From Saitoella complicata NRRL Y-17804 (Eukaryota > Ascomycota > Saitoellomycetes > Saitoellales > Saitoellaceae), in contig NW_017567002.1 of the NCBI RefSeq assembly GCF_001661265.1, forward strand, positions 372,001-436,000: a stretch of 64,000 nt of DNA, read 5' to 3'. The notes under the pieces are model-generated. The model worked only from the letters and a program-made list of their open reading frames with translations, ran no database searches and was not told the origin of the DNA. A program made the position numbers and the translations under genes. The stretch's first letter is position 1. Every line of letters starts with the position of its first letter. Positions 9,892 to 19,228 of this stretch are shown here, piece by piece.

Positions 9892-12816
9892 CTACCGCCT
9901 TTGCAATTCCCCTGCCCTCGAATCCGCCACAGCCTTCATCTTCAAAAACTGGTCTGGGGTATGTACTTCAATACCCTGCGTCCACTCTTGCTCGGTATCA
10001 TCTTTCACACTATGTAAAACGATGAACCTCCTGTACGTCTCGCACGACCAGACCTGATACAATCGTAAACTTGCCAATAAGCTTTGACAGATTGTTTCCC
10101 TCTCCTCAAGAAGCACAAACTCCACCACACGTTTTTTATCCAAAGCTTCCTTAATTGCAAGGATTGTAAGAAGAACGTCACCGAACTCCTTCCCAGCCTC
10201 GTCACTCTCGCCTGTCAATCCCTGATGGCAGAAAGCTTCAACCTCTGTTATGAGGCCTGGACACACCATCACATTCCATCCACCATATTCAGCATATCCC
10301 AACACGAACTCCACAATATTCGGACTGTTGATGATCATCTCTGACGTCATAACAATCACTCCACCATGGGGAAATATTGATGTAGCTTGATATTTGGCAT
10401 TTTTGGTGATATGGTCTCCGCCGTCGGTGATGATAAGGTCCAGTGCAAAAGCTGTACCGAAAAGATAAAACTGAGTTTGAGGCCGGGATTTGAGTGACGT
10501 GAGGTGCGGAAGTAGATGAAGCTGTGGCAGCAATAGGCGATGGATGAACACAAGTGTGGCGGCATTCAGATCATCGTGCGTATCAATCGCTCCCCGAGAT
10601 GATAAACAGTCCCGGAGCTCAACACCCTCTAAGGTTTCATCCGATGCGACCACACTGAACTTTTGTCTGGCCTTAATCAAGGGCAAATCCCACACTTTCT
10701 CAACTAGTTTTGTCCGATATGTTCCAGGCGCCTTTGACAACCTCACTTCCTGGTACCAAAAGGTTTCAACACTGCCTTTCTTGATAGGTGGATAAACAGC
10801 CATACGCAACCCACTCTTGGGAACTGGCATACTCCAAAGGCCAAAGGTGGTATGCAAAGGTTCTCCAGAGCCTGCAAATACCATCAGTGTTACTTCTGGG
10901 AGCAAAATCACACCCACACCACCCATTGCCAAGATGCTTTCCCTAAATTGAGCTCCTGCAGCAGCTTCCTCCTGGACGTAAACAAGATCCAGGATCGTGT
11001 CTGGAGGTTGTAAGGCACCCTTCTGGTGACCAAAAAACCGTGTAAGATGATAGAATGAGAGAAACTTGGTGACATGTAACGGCAGCGGATTATTTTCTTT
11101 CATACCTGATGGTCGTGCCTCAAGAAGCTCCTTGAGAATCCTCTTCTCTGTAGAGTACCTGCTGTAATGCAACTTGATCAATCCCACATCCCGGACTTGA
11201 GGGCCATAAGAAAGATTGTACACTGCCTCCTCACCGGTTTTCCCGTTTGCTGTCTTGAGAGGTTTGACCTGAGGACCAAGAGATAGGACTGCAACTTCTG
11301 GTTGTCCGGTTGGAGATGATGCCGTCTGTACAGCAGAACTAAGAGCTGAGGCTAGCGGCTGAGCAGCATGGATTTCAGCTTCCTTTGCTGCTTCCTTCAT
11401 GTCAGCCAAGAAAGACCCAATGGAAAACCCACTACTTGTCTTGGATGCCAGCACAGAAGCTGCGGTCTTTGTAGGTGCAGAAGACAACTTGGGCTTGCTG
11501 GCCGGTTCCACTGAAGCAAATGAATTAGCTGGAGCCTTAAGTGATGATTTGTTCGCTGCCTTTGATGATAACAGCTGAACTTCAACTGGCGCAGGAGGGG
11601 CTGCTAGCGGCTTTGAGATTGATGAAGGTGCCAAACCACCAACAGGTCCAGCTGCTTCAGCCGATGTGATTGAAGATTTTAGCAATGACTCATTCACCGG
11701 CTTCCCGGTGCGTAACGAGGTTATAGGAGCGGCCTGTTTCTTGGACATCGCTGATATCACATGCTGGCCAACGGATTTAGCAGAAACCACTGCAGGATCA
11801 GGAGCTTTTGAAGTAACAGACTGAGTTAACGGCTTCTTAAATACCTGCTGCACATTGGTAACCCGTCCAGATAAAGCAGCCCTTTGGGCTAATGATGTCA
11901 ATGCAGGGCGATTCATTGATGCAGCTGAAGTGGCCAGTGTGCTGAACAAAGACTTCTTTATGATCTTTGCATCAGGCGCCTGTGGCGGTGCTCCGGTGGC
12001 TACTCGTTTCTTCAATGACGACTCCAACTCCAATCCGCCAGCTGGCCCAGTTGAAGCAGCTGGAGCGTCAAGAGCCATGGATAAAGTCTTCTCCTTTGGT
12101 CTTGGTACAGGTAGCTGAGCTGTAGTAGCTACAGACTTCTTCGGTGCTGATGTCATTGTAGAACCTTTGGCCGGTTGAGCTTGAGCAAATGATGCTCTGG
12201 AGGAGATCTCATCCGTTGCCTTCAATGCTGATGGTTTAGCTGCGGGAGCTGCCAGCTTTTTTGACTTTGATGATGCTGTGGGAGGATTGACTGTTGCAGG
12301 TGGAGCAGCTGGAGGAGCAGGTGCTTTGTAGGCAGAAGTAGCTGGCTTCTTTGGCATCTTTAACTTTAATACCATTGAAGGGCGATCGGGCTCAACTGAC
12401 GCAGCTGGAGGTTCTGGCGTAGCATCCTCCTTCTCAGTCTCCACCGCCCATACGTACGGGTAAGTCTCAGGATGAGCGATGAGATCGGCTTCGTATCCCT
12501 TCTGCCACCTTTTCCAATCAAATTCGGGCTCGCCCTTCTTCTGCATCTCCTTCTTCTTCACCTTCCATGCCGCTAACGTGTCCGGCGGAATGTTGTTGCC
12601 TGGCTCCCATGTTGCTTGCCAATAAATCGGATAACCTTTCCATTCGACGAGGTAGTACCTAGCGAGATGATCGCGGTCGGTAGGCAATGCTTTACGTTCG
12701 CAAAGGATGCCGGCGATCTCGTATTCGTCATCTCCAAGTTGGGAGGAGGTCACGTCTTCGTCGCCTGAGGACAAGTCCTCTTGGGCTGAATGAAACAGAG
12801 GAGACGAATTGGCCAT
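9892..12816 (-). CDS. Chromodomain protein with Chp1-like layout
   Basis: This is a single-exon gene of 974 residues; the first ATG is at 12816. An N-terminal chromodomain (about residues 31-90) has the three aromatic cage positions expected of an H3K9-methyl reader: Y32 in DDEYEIAGIL, and W59 and Y62 in YYLVEWKGYP. A long Ala/Ser/Pro/Lys-rich disordered middle (about 160-560) contains many related short blocks around SLLKSS/SSLKAP. The C-terminal 400 residues are globular, with a segment like a SPOC beta-barrel (GGVGVILLPEVTLMVFAG) and then an alpha/beta region. Fission yeast Chp1, the chromodomain subunit of the RITS RNAi complex, has the same order and similar length. That match is architectural only, so the assignment is tentative. 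Confidence 0.75.
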   Translation of the reverse strand: MANSSPLFHSAQEDLSSGDEDVTSSQLGDDEYEIAGILCERKALPTDRDHLARYYLVEWKGYPIYWQATWEPGNNIPPDTLAAWKVKKKEMQKKGEPEFDWKRWQKGYEADLIAHPETYPYVWAVETEKEDATPEPPAASVEPDRPSMVLKLKMPKKPATSAYKAPAPPAAPPATVNPPTASSKSKKLAAPAAKPSALKATDEISSRASFAQAQPAKGSTMTSAPKKSVATTAQLPVPRPKEKTLSMALDAPAASTGPAGGLELESSLKKRVATGAPPQAPDAKIIKKSLFSTLATSAASMNRPALTSLAQRAALSGRVTNVQQVFKKPLTQSVTSKAPDPAVVSAKSVGQHVISAMSKKQAAPITSLRTGKPVNESLLKSSITSAEAAGPVGGLAPSSISKPLAAPPAPVEVQLLSSKAANKSSLKAPANSFASVEPASKPKLSSAPTKTAASVLASKTSSGFSIGSFLADMKEAAKEAEIHAAQPLASALSSAVQTASSPTGQPEVAVLSLGPQVKPLKTANGKTGEEAVYNLSYGPQVRDVGLIKLHYSRYSTEKRILKELLEARPSGMKENNPLPLHVTKFLSFYHLTRFFGHQKGALQPPDTILDLVYVQEEAAAGAQFRESILAMGGVGVILLPEVTLMVFAGSGEPLHTTFGLWSMPVPKSGLRMAVYPPIKKGSVETFWYQEVRLSKAPGTYRTKLVEKVWDLPLIKARQKFSVVASDETLEGVELRDCLSSRGAIDTHDDLNAATLVFIHRLLLPQLHLLPHLTSLKSRPQTQFYLFGTAFALDLIITDGGDHITKNAKYQATSIFPHGGVIVMTSEMIINSPNIVEFVLGYAEYGGWNVMVCPGLITEVEAFCHQGLTGESDEAGKEFGDVLLTILAIKEALDKKRVVEFVLLEERETICQSLLASLRLYQVWSCETYRRFIVLHSVKDDTEQEWTQGIEVHTPDQFLKMKAVADSRAGELQRR

Positions 12817-13181
12817 TGGCCTGATGATTATGTTCGTTCCAATTAAGTACGGCGATATTGGTAGTCGGACACAGCTCGTGGCCTCTAACCTTTGCCAACA
12901 GTTTGCGACGTCCTCAGCAGTTGTTGATCCTATCTTCACGTGTGCTTACCCTCAAATGAACCGTGGATGCGCTGCACAACTCCATCGGTTGCCTTTCCTC
13001 GAACGCAAGTATGTAGTCCTATTTTTCCTCTTCTATTCCATATTTTATAACGAATTACGTCTTGTATACCGTCTTTTCGGAACTTTATTGAGGTGCGTCC
13101 CCTGAGTGACCGCACGCTGGCGTACGTCGTACGTACGTTACTGTAACAACACCACAGACACGAACAAACACTACAATCACT
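12817..13181. promoter_or_regulatory. Divergent promoter region, chromodomain gene and Rab11
   Basis: These 365 bases separate two divergent start codons. They contain T-rich and AT-rich stretches around 13020-13065 and a near-palindromic GTACGTCGTACGTACGT close to 13121. No further gene is seen. Confidence 0.5.
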
Positions 13182-13992
13182 ATGGTACGCTCAATTGCTC
13201 CGTGCTTTGACGGTGCGCTGACATCTGTTCAGGCCAGCGAAGACGAATACGATTTCCTTTTCAAGGTTGTCCTCATTGGAGACTCCGGAGTCGGTAAATC
13301 CAACCTTCGTACGTGGCCCTGCCCCTTTGTTGCCTCCTCCTTCGGCCTTTGATACTGATCCATAGCGTACAGTCTCTCGTTTCACTCGCAACGAGTTCAA
13401 CCTTGACTCCAAGTCCACAATTGGTGTTGAGTTCGCTACCAGGTCAATTCAAGTCGACCAAAAAACAATCAAAGCCCAAATTTGGGATACCGCCGGTCAA
13501 GAACGCTACCGTGCCATTACCTCCGCCTACTACCGCGGTGCAGTCGGTGCACTCCTTACCTATGATATCTCCAAGCACATCACCTACGAGAACGTGACTC
13601 GCTGGTTGAAGGAGTTGAGAGACCATGCGGATTCGAATATTGTGATTATGTTGGTGGGAAACAAGAGTGATTTGAGGCATTTGAGGGCGGTGCCGACGGA
13701 GGAGGCGAAGGCTTTCGCGGCGGAGAATGGACTGAGTTTCATTGAGACGTCAGCATTGGATGCGAGCAACGTTGAGTTGGCATTCCAAAACATTCTGACA
13801 GGCGCGTGATTGCCAATGTTTCGTCGATGCAGACACTGACATTTACTCACAGAGATCTACCGTATCGTTTCATCCAAGGCACTTGACTCCGGAGGCGAAG
13901 GCGGTGTCCGTCCAGGCGCAGGAGAGACCATCAGCGTCACCCCTGCCCCTGGCGGCGACGAGAACAAGGTCGGTGGAGGCAAGTGCTGTTAG
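13182..13992 (+). CDS. Rab11-type small GTPase (Ypt31/32 homologue)
   Basis: Four exons (13182-13184, 13233-13308, 13373-13801, 13853-13992) encode 215 residues. Exon 1 codes for the initiator methionine alone. All GTPase motifs are intact: [18 protein letters not shown] and ETSA; the switch region [15 protein letters not shown] is Rab11-specific. The C-terminus GGKCC carries the double-cysteine geranylgeranylation site. Rab11/Ypt31 drives trans-Golgi and recycling-endosome exocytosis. Introns 1 and 2 are GT-AG. For intron 3 (13802-13852) the only join that keeps the conserved [15 protein letters not shown] frame uses a GC donor (CAG/GCGCGT) with an AG acceptor. Sequence identity to ascomycete Rab11 proteins appears high by recall. 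Confidence 0.95.
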
Positions 13993-14171
13993 ACACGTTG
14001 AGCGAGTCTACTGTTGAGACGGTGTGTGTGTGCGAACGATATACGGGAGGTTGGGAGTCAGGTTTTTCTGTTTAATGCCTGCTTGAGACGGCTGCGGTCT
14101 GTTGCGTTACTTTATGCTCTTGGTTTTTATTGATTTTATGAGCAATATATCCAGTCTTTTCTTCGATTTTG

Positions 14172-15527
14172 TCACAGCTTTGTGGTTCTACGTTTACGGG
14201 CGTTGGTTCCGCATTGACATCGGCCTCCGCAACGACAGGCTTCCCGGACAACGGTCCTTTGGAGACCCTTCCCGGGAACACTCTGAGCTTCACGACCAAT
14301 TCTCCACCCCAACCAGTCTTGCAGCACTTCATCTTCTCCAGTGCCGGGCTTCAATGCACCACCCTCGTCAGCCGTGGACGGTGGAGTCCACACTGACTGC
14401 GCTTCATGATCGCTTTTGATTTCGACCAAAGGCACGGTATCCACCTTCTCGCCCAGATCCAGTTCCTTCACAGGCGTAACACATGCATCACTCGCATCGA
14501 AGACGTCTTCCCACTCCTTTCGCGTCTTCTCCTTGAACTTCCTTTCGAATGCCGTCCTAATGGCTGCCCAGTTTACCCGCTCTTCCCTCGAGGGTACGTC
14601 TTCCAGCCCAAGGAGACGTACCAGGACAGCATAAAACTGGGGCTCCAGGGCACCAACTGCCATATACTTCCCATCCTTCGTCTCATACGTCCCGTACCAG
14701 GGTGCGCCGCCATCCAGCAATCCTTCTCCTCTTTCGTTTACAGGGCTGAAGTACGCACTTCCGTACCGCTTGCTGAGACGAGCAAACGTTCCGAGGTGGG
14801 ATACTGCGTCTACCATGTTTGCGTTTACGACACTGCCGTGGCCAGTGCGATTGCGGTTAAGGAGTGCGAGGAGGATGCCGATGACTACTGTGAGGGAGCC
14901 ACCGGCAAAGTCAGCTACAGTAAACTTGTTAGCGCAGGCCATCCAAAGCTTACGGGGTGGGTTCGATACCTAGCAAGTTCGTTGGAGGCTGTGGTGGGCG
15001 GTCTGGGTAACCCAGGAACTGTATTCTGTTAGCCATTGAGTCCTTCGACAGGAATTGACGACGCCTTGCCATACCGATAGTACACCTGAGATTGCAACAT
15101 AGTTGACATCATGACCCGCCATTTTCGAGTACTTGCCATTTCTGGGGAACCCAGTGAGCCGGGCATAGATGAGACGTGGGTTGATCTTTATGAGCTCGTC
15201 CGGGCTGAGCCCGAGCTTTTCCATCACGCCGGGGCGAAACTATGCAATGGATTGAATTAGTCAGGATACAGACCGGGCTTGCAAACATTGCACCGGTTCG
15301 ATAACTACATCAGCCCTTCTGGCTAAATTGAGGAACACCTCACGGCCCTCTCTGGTTTTCAGGTCTAATCGCAAGCTCCTCTTTCCTGCACACAAGAAGT
15401 CCGGGTTCTCCTCCACGTCCGCCCGATCAATCCTGACAACGTCTGCACCAAACTGCGAAAGTAGGAGGCCGGCATATGGGACTGGAGCCAGGCCTGCCAA
15501 CTCGAGTACGCGGATTGGAAGTGTCAT
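14172..15527 (-). CDS. Alpha-methylacyl-CoA racemase, CaiB/BaiF (type III CoA-transferase) family
   Basis: Four exons (15527-15294, 15239-15075, 15018-14970, 14914-14172) with 54-56-base GT-AG introns give 396 residues. The joins restore [28 protein letters not shown] and [11 protein letters not shown], all conserved in AMACR. Other family segments are [26 protein letters not shown] (aspartate of the active site), [13 protein letters not shown] and DACVTPV. AMACR converts (2R)- to (2S)-methylacyl-CoA for beta-oxidation of branched fatty acids in peroxisomes and mitochondria. The last three residues, TKL, resemble a weak peroxisomal targeting signal type 1, but the final 40 residues (arginine- and cysteine-rich) are unlike the family, so a missed 3' splice or frame change is possible. 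The gene converges with Rab11. Confidence 0.88.
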
Positions 15528-15752
15528 GGTTGGTTACATCGAAGTTGTGGGCTCCGGATTGTGAGGAGAGGAGTGTGGGGGATTGCGGGGTTGTGGCGCA
15601 GCTCGATTACCATGACCCTGGGACAACCCGCAGTTCATCAGGAATGTATTATCAGAAAGTTCACTCGCTTTCATCGTGTCTTTGTCTTTAATCATTCTCA
15701 TGCTCTCGCCTCATCTCTTGATGCCATTTCTCACGCCTCCTGCCTCCGGCCT

Positions 15753-17624
15753 CTATTCCTCCAAATCCTCTTTACACATCATAGACGTAGCAAACTCCAT
15801 AGTGTATGTCCCATAATTGTGAGGCTCAGCACGCTCTGTCGCCGGGATATGCAGATCAGACGCGAGGCAAGCAAGCAAGAACTTCAAACAAACTTGTCTC
15901 ATGATAACTGGGTCTTGGATGTACTTGTACAACTGAAGATTCTTCACGAACGCATCAATATCGGCAGCCTCCATGGGATCACGAAACCAACGTTCAGGCC
16001 CGTCTTCGCGCTGCTCCCACCAAGTCCAGACCAGGCTTCGCCACCTGTCATAACTGAAGACTTGGCCGATGTCGCGATTGAACATCACATCATAAGCACT
16101 GTCGCTGGGGACGGGTCGGTCACATTTGAGGAGGCGATATCCCAGAGCGAAGACGTTATCCGTGCGATCGGGCCCAGCCCGCGTCACCACGCCGACTTCG
16201 ATTCGGTGGAGAGAGTAAGGGAGGTAAATACGCGTTACAAGGGCGCCCTTAGGTTTGAGATCACCCTGTCTGTATGCAAGCATCACTCCATCACAGAATG
16301 TCTTCGCCCAGTTCCTATCCACACCAGCTTTGATCAAGACTTCGAATGGCGTACAATGAACTTTGTAGCGCATGGCATCAATGTATCCATGCTTGGGTGG
16401 TGTGTAATTCGCGGGCAAATATCGATCTCCACACAGGGCTCTGTCGTAAAGTCTCGGATTTTGACGCTCCTCCAACGCCCTCCTCTCCTTCCAGTATCTC
16501 TCCCATAGCACCTCCTCTCTCTCCTCCGGGAAGGGATCAGATAGGCGAAATTGTGCAATGCATTTCTCTTTGTAGCTCATGCCTGCATCAATGGAAAGCG
16601 GACATAAACGACGCCAGCCAATCGGGTTTATATGAAGATTGCGACCGCTGCCAGGTTTGTTTACGTGTAGTTCGAGGCGGTACTCGTGCGGAGCAGGTTC
16701 TGAGTCACATTCGATGTCAGATTCCCTGAACTGTTCGAAAAGTGCTTCTAGTTCCTGATTCGCCTTTTGATCGGGTAGAGGGGAGTGCGGTGGTGGTGAA
16801 CGCAAACACGGTTTCACCAATCCTCTTCGTTGAGAAGCACGATGCTGAGTGAGAGAATGTCCAAGTATTTGCGGAAGTGTAGCGACGGAATCCTGGATCT
16901 GCGGTAGAGTACTATTGCGTGATGGCGCGACAGGCTTCACCGGCGCCTCGGGGCGATTTTCACGCACAAACTGTTGAGGCTTCGTCCTTTTAGTTCGTTC
17001 GAGTGGTGGTTGTTGCGTAATGTGACTTGTCGGAGCCTCAGTGGGAAGTTCCGGAGCGGCCTGTGGTGACACTGGAGCAGCCTCCGACCGTGGGACATGT
17101 TGTTGGGTCGCGCCTCCCTCCGCCACGTATGTTCCTGGTGGTGATTCGGCGGATGCAGTGTGAACTTCTTCGGGAGTATAGTTGTAGTTAGCTGGTGCGG
17201 GTTGACCAGACGTCGCAGGCTGAGGCCTCGATTGATCGAAAACCCACGCTTGCATTCGTTGGGCGTGTAGAACAAGGCTGTCGACAGTCTCAGCAGGTCG
17301 TTCCGTGATAGGTAGAATCGTTTGCCCGAGTACATGCTGTCCTGGCCATAACGCAGTCCTTTCTCCTCTCGGCTGATGAGATGCACCCGCATTCAATCCT
17401 TGAACCTGACGCATATAATCCGACAACCTCGCGTCCAAAGGATAAGCGTGAGCTGCTTGTATAGCTGGAGAGGCCACATAGGTCGGTTGACGTCTCGGGC
17501 GAGAGGAAACTGGAGGTGTATGCTGCTGTCCTTGCCGTGAGGGAGGGGTGATCCGGGATGCACTGCGGGTTAAAACAGAATGATCGACAAGAGCTATAGA
17601 AGGTTCCCGGTCGTAGTCATCCAT
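15753..17624 (-). CDS. Hypothetical protein, disordered N-terminus and unknown globular C-terminus
   Basis: I do not recognise this 623-residue single-exon protein. Residues 1-290 are rich in Pro, Gln, Ser and Ala and look disordered. The rest, from about 300, is a compact region with many aromatic and charged residues, including SIDAGMSYKEKCIAQFRLSD, a repeated RYWKERRALEERQNP helix, and VCLKFLLACLASDLHIP near the end. There is no signal peptide, membrane segment or obvious metal-binding motif. The length of the open frame and its lack of stops, together with ordinary codon use, support a real gene. Its nearest neighbours (racemase, RNase H2A) suggest no function. Confidence 0.65.
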   Translation of the reverse strand: MDDYDREPSIALVDHSVLTRSASRITPPSRQGQQHTPPVSSRPRRQPTYVASPAIQAAHAYPLDARLSDYMRQVQGLNAGASHQPRGERTALWPGQHVLGQTILPITERPAETVDSLVLHAQRMQAWVFDQSRPQPATSGQPAPANYNYTPEEVHTASAESPPGTYVAEGGATQQHVPRSEAAPVSPQAAPELPTEAPTSHITQQPPLERTKRTKPQQFVRENRPEAPVKPVAPSRNSTLPQIQDSVATLPQILGHSLTQHRASQRRGLVKPCLRSPPPHSPLPDQKANQELEALFEQFRESDIECDSEPAPHEYRLELHVNKPGSGRNLHINPIGWRRLCPLSIDAGMSYKEKCIAQFRLSDPFPEEREEVLWERYWKERRALEERQNPRLYDRALCGDRYLPANYTPPKHGYIDAMRYKVHCTPFEVLIKAGVDRNWAKTFCDGVMLAYRQGDLKPKGALVTRIYLPYSLHRIEVGVVTRAGPDRTDNVFALGYRLLKCDRPVPSDSAYDVMFNRDIGQVFSYDRWRSLVWTWWEQREDGPERWFRDPMEAADIDAFVKNLQLYKYIQDPVIMRQVCLKFLLACLASDLHIPATERAEPHNYGTYTMEFATSMMCKEDLEE

Positions 17625-17950
17625 GCTGAAGTTAATGATATGGTGGATGCAACGTTCAGCGATGATTGGACCCGAACCTGGTGTTTGGGTTTGTAGGGTT
17701 TAGAACACCGTAACGGTACGTACGCGGGAGTGCACTTGGATTAAGGGGCTACCGAAGCGTGGGAACCCGTCATGGGGTGGGCGCTGGACGAGCGCGCGAG
17801 GTTGCAGGCATAGTAATCGCCGGTAGACGAGATCTCTGGTAGATTCAATCCTATTGTTCTTATAGTGTAGATAGTCCTTATAGAAATCCTGGCTGTATTG
17901 TGCCAAGCGTGACCAGCACGCATTTTGAACACCGTCCTTGTTCGTTCACT
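17625..17950. other. Intergenic region between the orphan gene and RNase H2A
   Basis: These 326 bases separate the orphan's start from the stop of RNH201; both genes are on the minus strand. Nothing recognisable was found apart from short unmatched frames. Confidence 0.5.
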
Positions 17951-19002
17951 CTAGAACTCCATAGGCGTAACGGCCTTCCCATACCAGGCAGTCGTGAAAC
18001 CTTCGTCTTTTTTACCAAACATCCCCATAATGTTCATATTGCCAGTTTCCTCCGGCTCGGGCCATTCAACATCAACACAATTCTTGTCCATCATCGTCTT
18101 CGCCGTTCCCCAACTGAACCTCACAACATCATTCCAACCAAAGACCTGGTCGAAACTTGACTTCAGCCAAGCGACAGTGCGTGGGTCGGATGGGTATCCA
18201 GAGCCCCAGATGTGTTCACCGCCTTCAGGCACGGTGGAGAGAGCTGCGTCGCGGGTAACTTTGGCAGCTACAGAGGCAACAGAGACGATGGGATAAATCG
18301 AATCTGCTTTCTTCGAAACAGTGACTGTTGCTTGCGGAAATAAGTGCTGCAGTTTCTTCTGATAGGTCTCGGGTGGACCGACGGTATCCACGAAAATCTG
18401 CGTGACGTTCACACCGCGCTCCATGACCTCACGGATGAGATTGATGGTCGCATCATGTGCTTGTGCGTTGAGGTTGATGATCTGTGATGGCTTTGATCGG
18501 AGCATACATGTTGAGATGTCGCGGGGAGTCATGATCCGTGTTGACCAGGAGATTTCTCGGTAAAGCTCGTGGGTTGAATCACACATTTGCGAGAGCAGTT
18601 CCGAGCGGACTTCGGCAGAGAGGACCTTTGAGTCTGTAAATCGTTAGAACTCGCCGTCCAGCAATGCTATTCACGTATTCACGTACCCATGAATCCATGT
18701 CCGCTGATCTTGTCGGCATACTCCTCTGTGCAGAACGCAACTCCATACACCATAGGCCCCAATACAGGCCCTCTTCCTGCTTCATCGACACCCAGAATAC
18801 ATGGTGCTAAGGGGTTCTCTTGTAAACAAGCCGGTAATGGATGGTGGTAGGTGTATGATGCTGTGAACGACGCGTTTTTGCAGGTGACTGACTGAGGAAT
18901 GAATAGCTTTTCGGGATCCACAACTTCAGCAGACTGGGCTGCCTCTTCCGACTCAATCTGAGATTCGACTTGCGACTCCAATTGCGATTCGAGCTCTGAC
19001 AT
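17951..19002 (-). CDS. RNH201: Ribonuclease H2 catalytic subunit A
   Basis: Two exons (19002-18687, 18633-17951) with a 53-base intron give 332 residues. The join restores [20 protein letters not shown]. Active-site residues are visible: D and E of [13 protein letters not shown] (motif I), the aspartate in [15 protein letters not shown], and the aspartate in [20 protein letters not shown]. RNase H2 removes single ribonucleotides and RNA-DNA hybrids from nuclear DNA, in a trimer with subunits B and C. The N-terminal 45 residues are Glu/Gln/Ser-rich repeats ([13 protein letters not shown]) not shared by most homologues. The gene is divergent from the CENP-C gene, with 226 bases between the starts. 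Confidence 0.95.
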
Positions 19003-19228
19003 CTTGAGCTTTTTGTCGGCCTCAAGCTTACTGCTGGGAAGACGCGACTCACTTTACGCGCTTTTCTCAGGGTAACAGATCTTCGATGTCAGTGCCTTGT
19101 TTGTTTTGGTCGCAAGGACCCGCGTATGCGCCGGCATACACCCATCCAGTCGCAACGTAACCGCTTCGAAACTACCTGGAAGAGCTCGACATTTGCTGTC
19201 AACGCTATACCTCGCTTTTCAAACTACC

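Noticed and set aside
13802-13852. Rab11 intron 3 with the GT at 13806 as donor
   Set aside because: This shifts the frame after the conserved NILT and loses the prenylated CC end; the GC donor preserves both.
15561-16508. A 315-codon plus-strand frame
   Set aside because: It overlaps the orphan on the other strand; composition is that of a shadow frame and it starts without context. The minus frame is longer and more protein-like.
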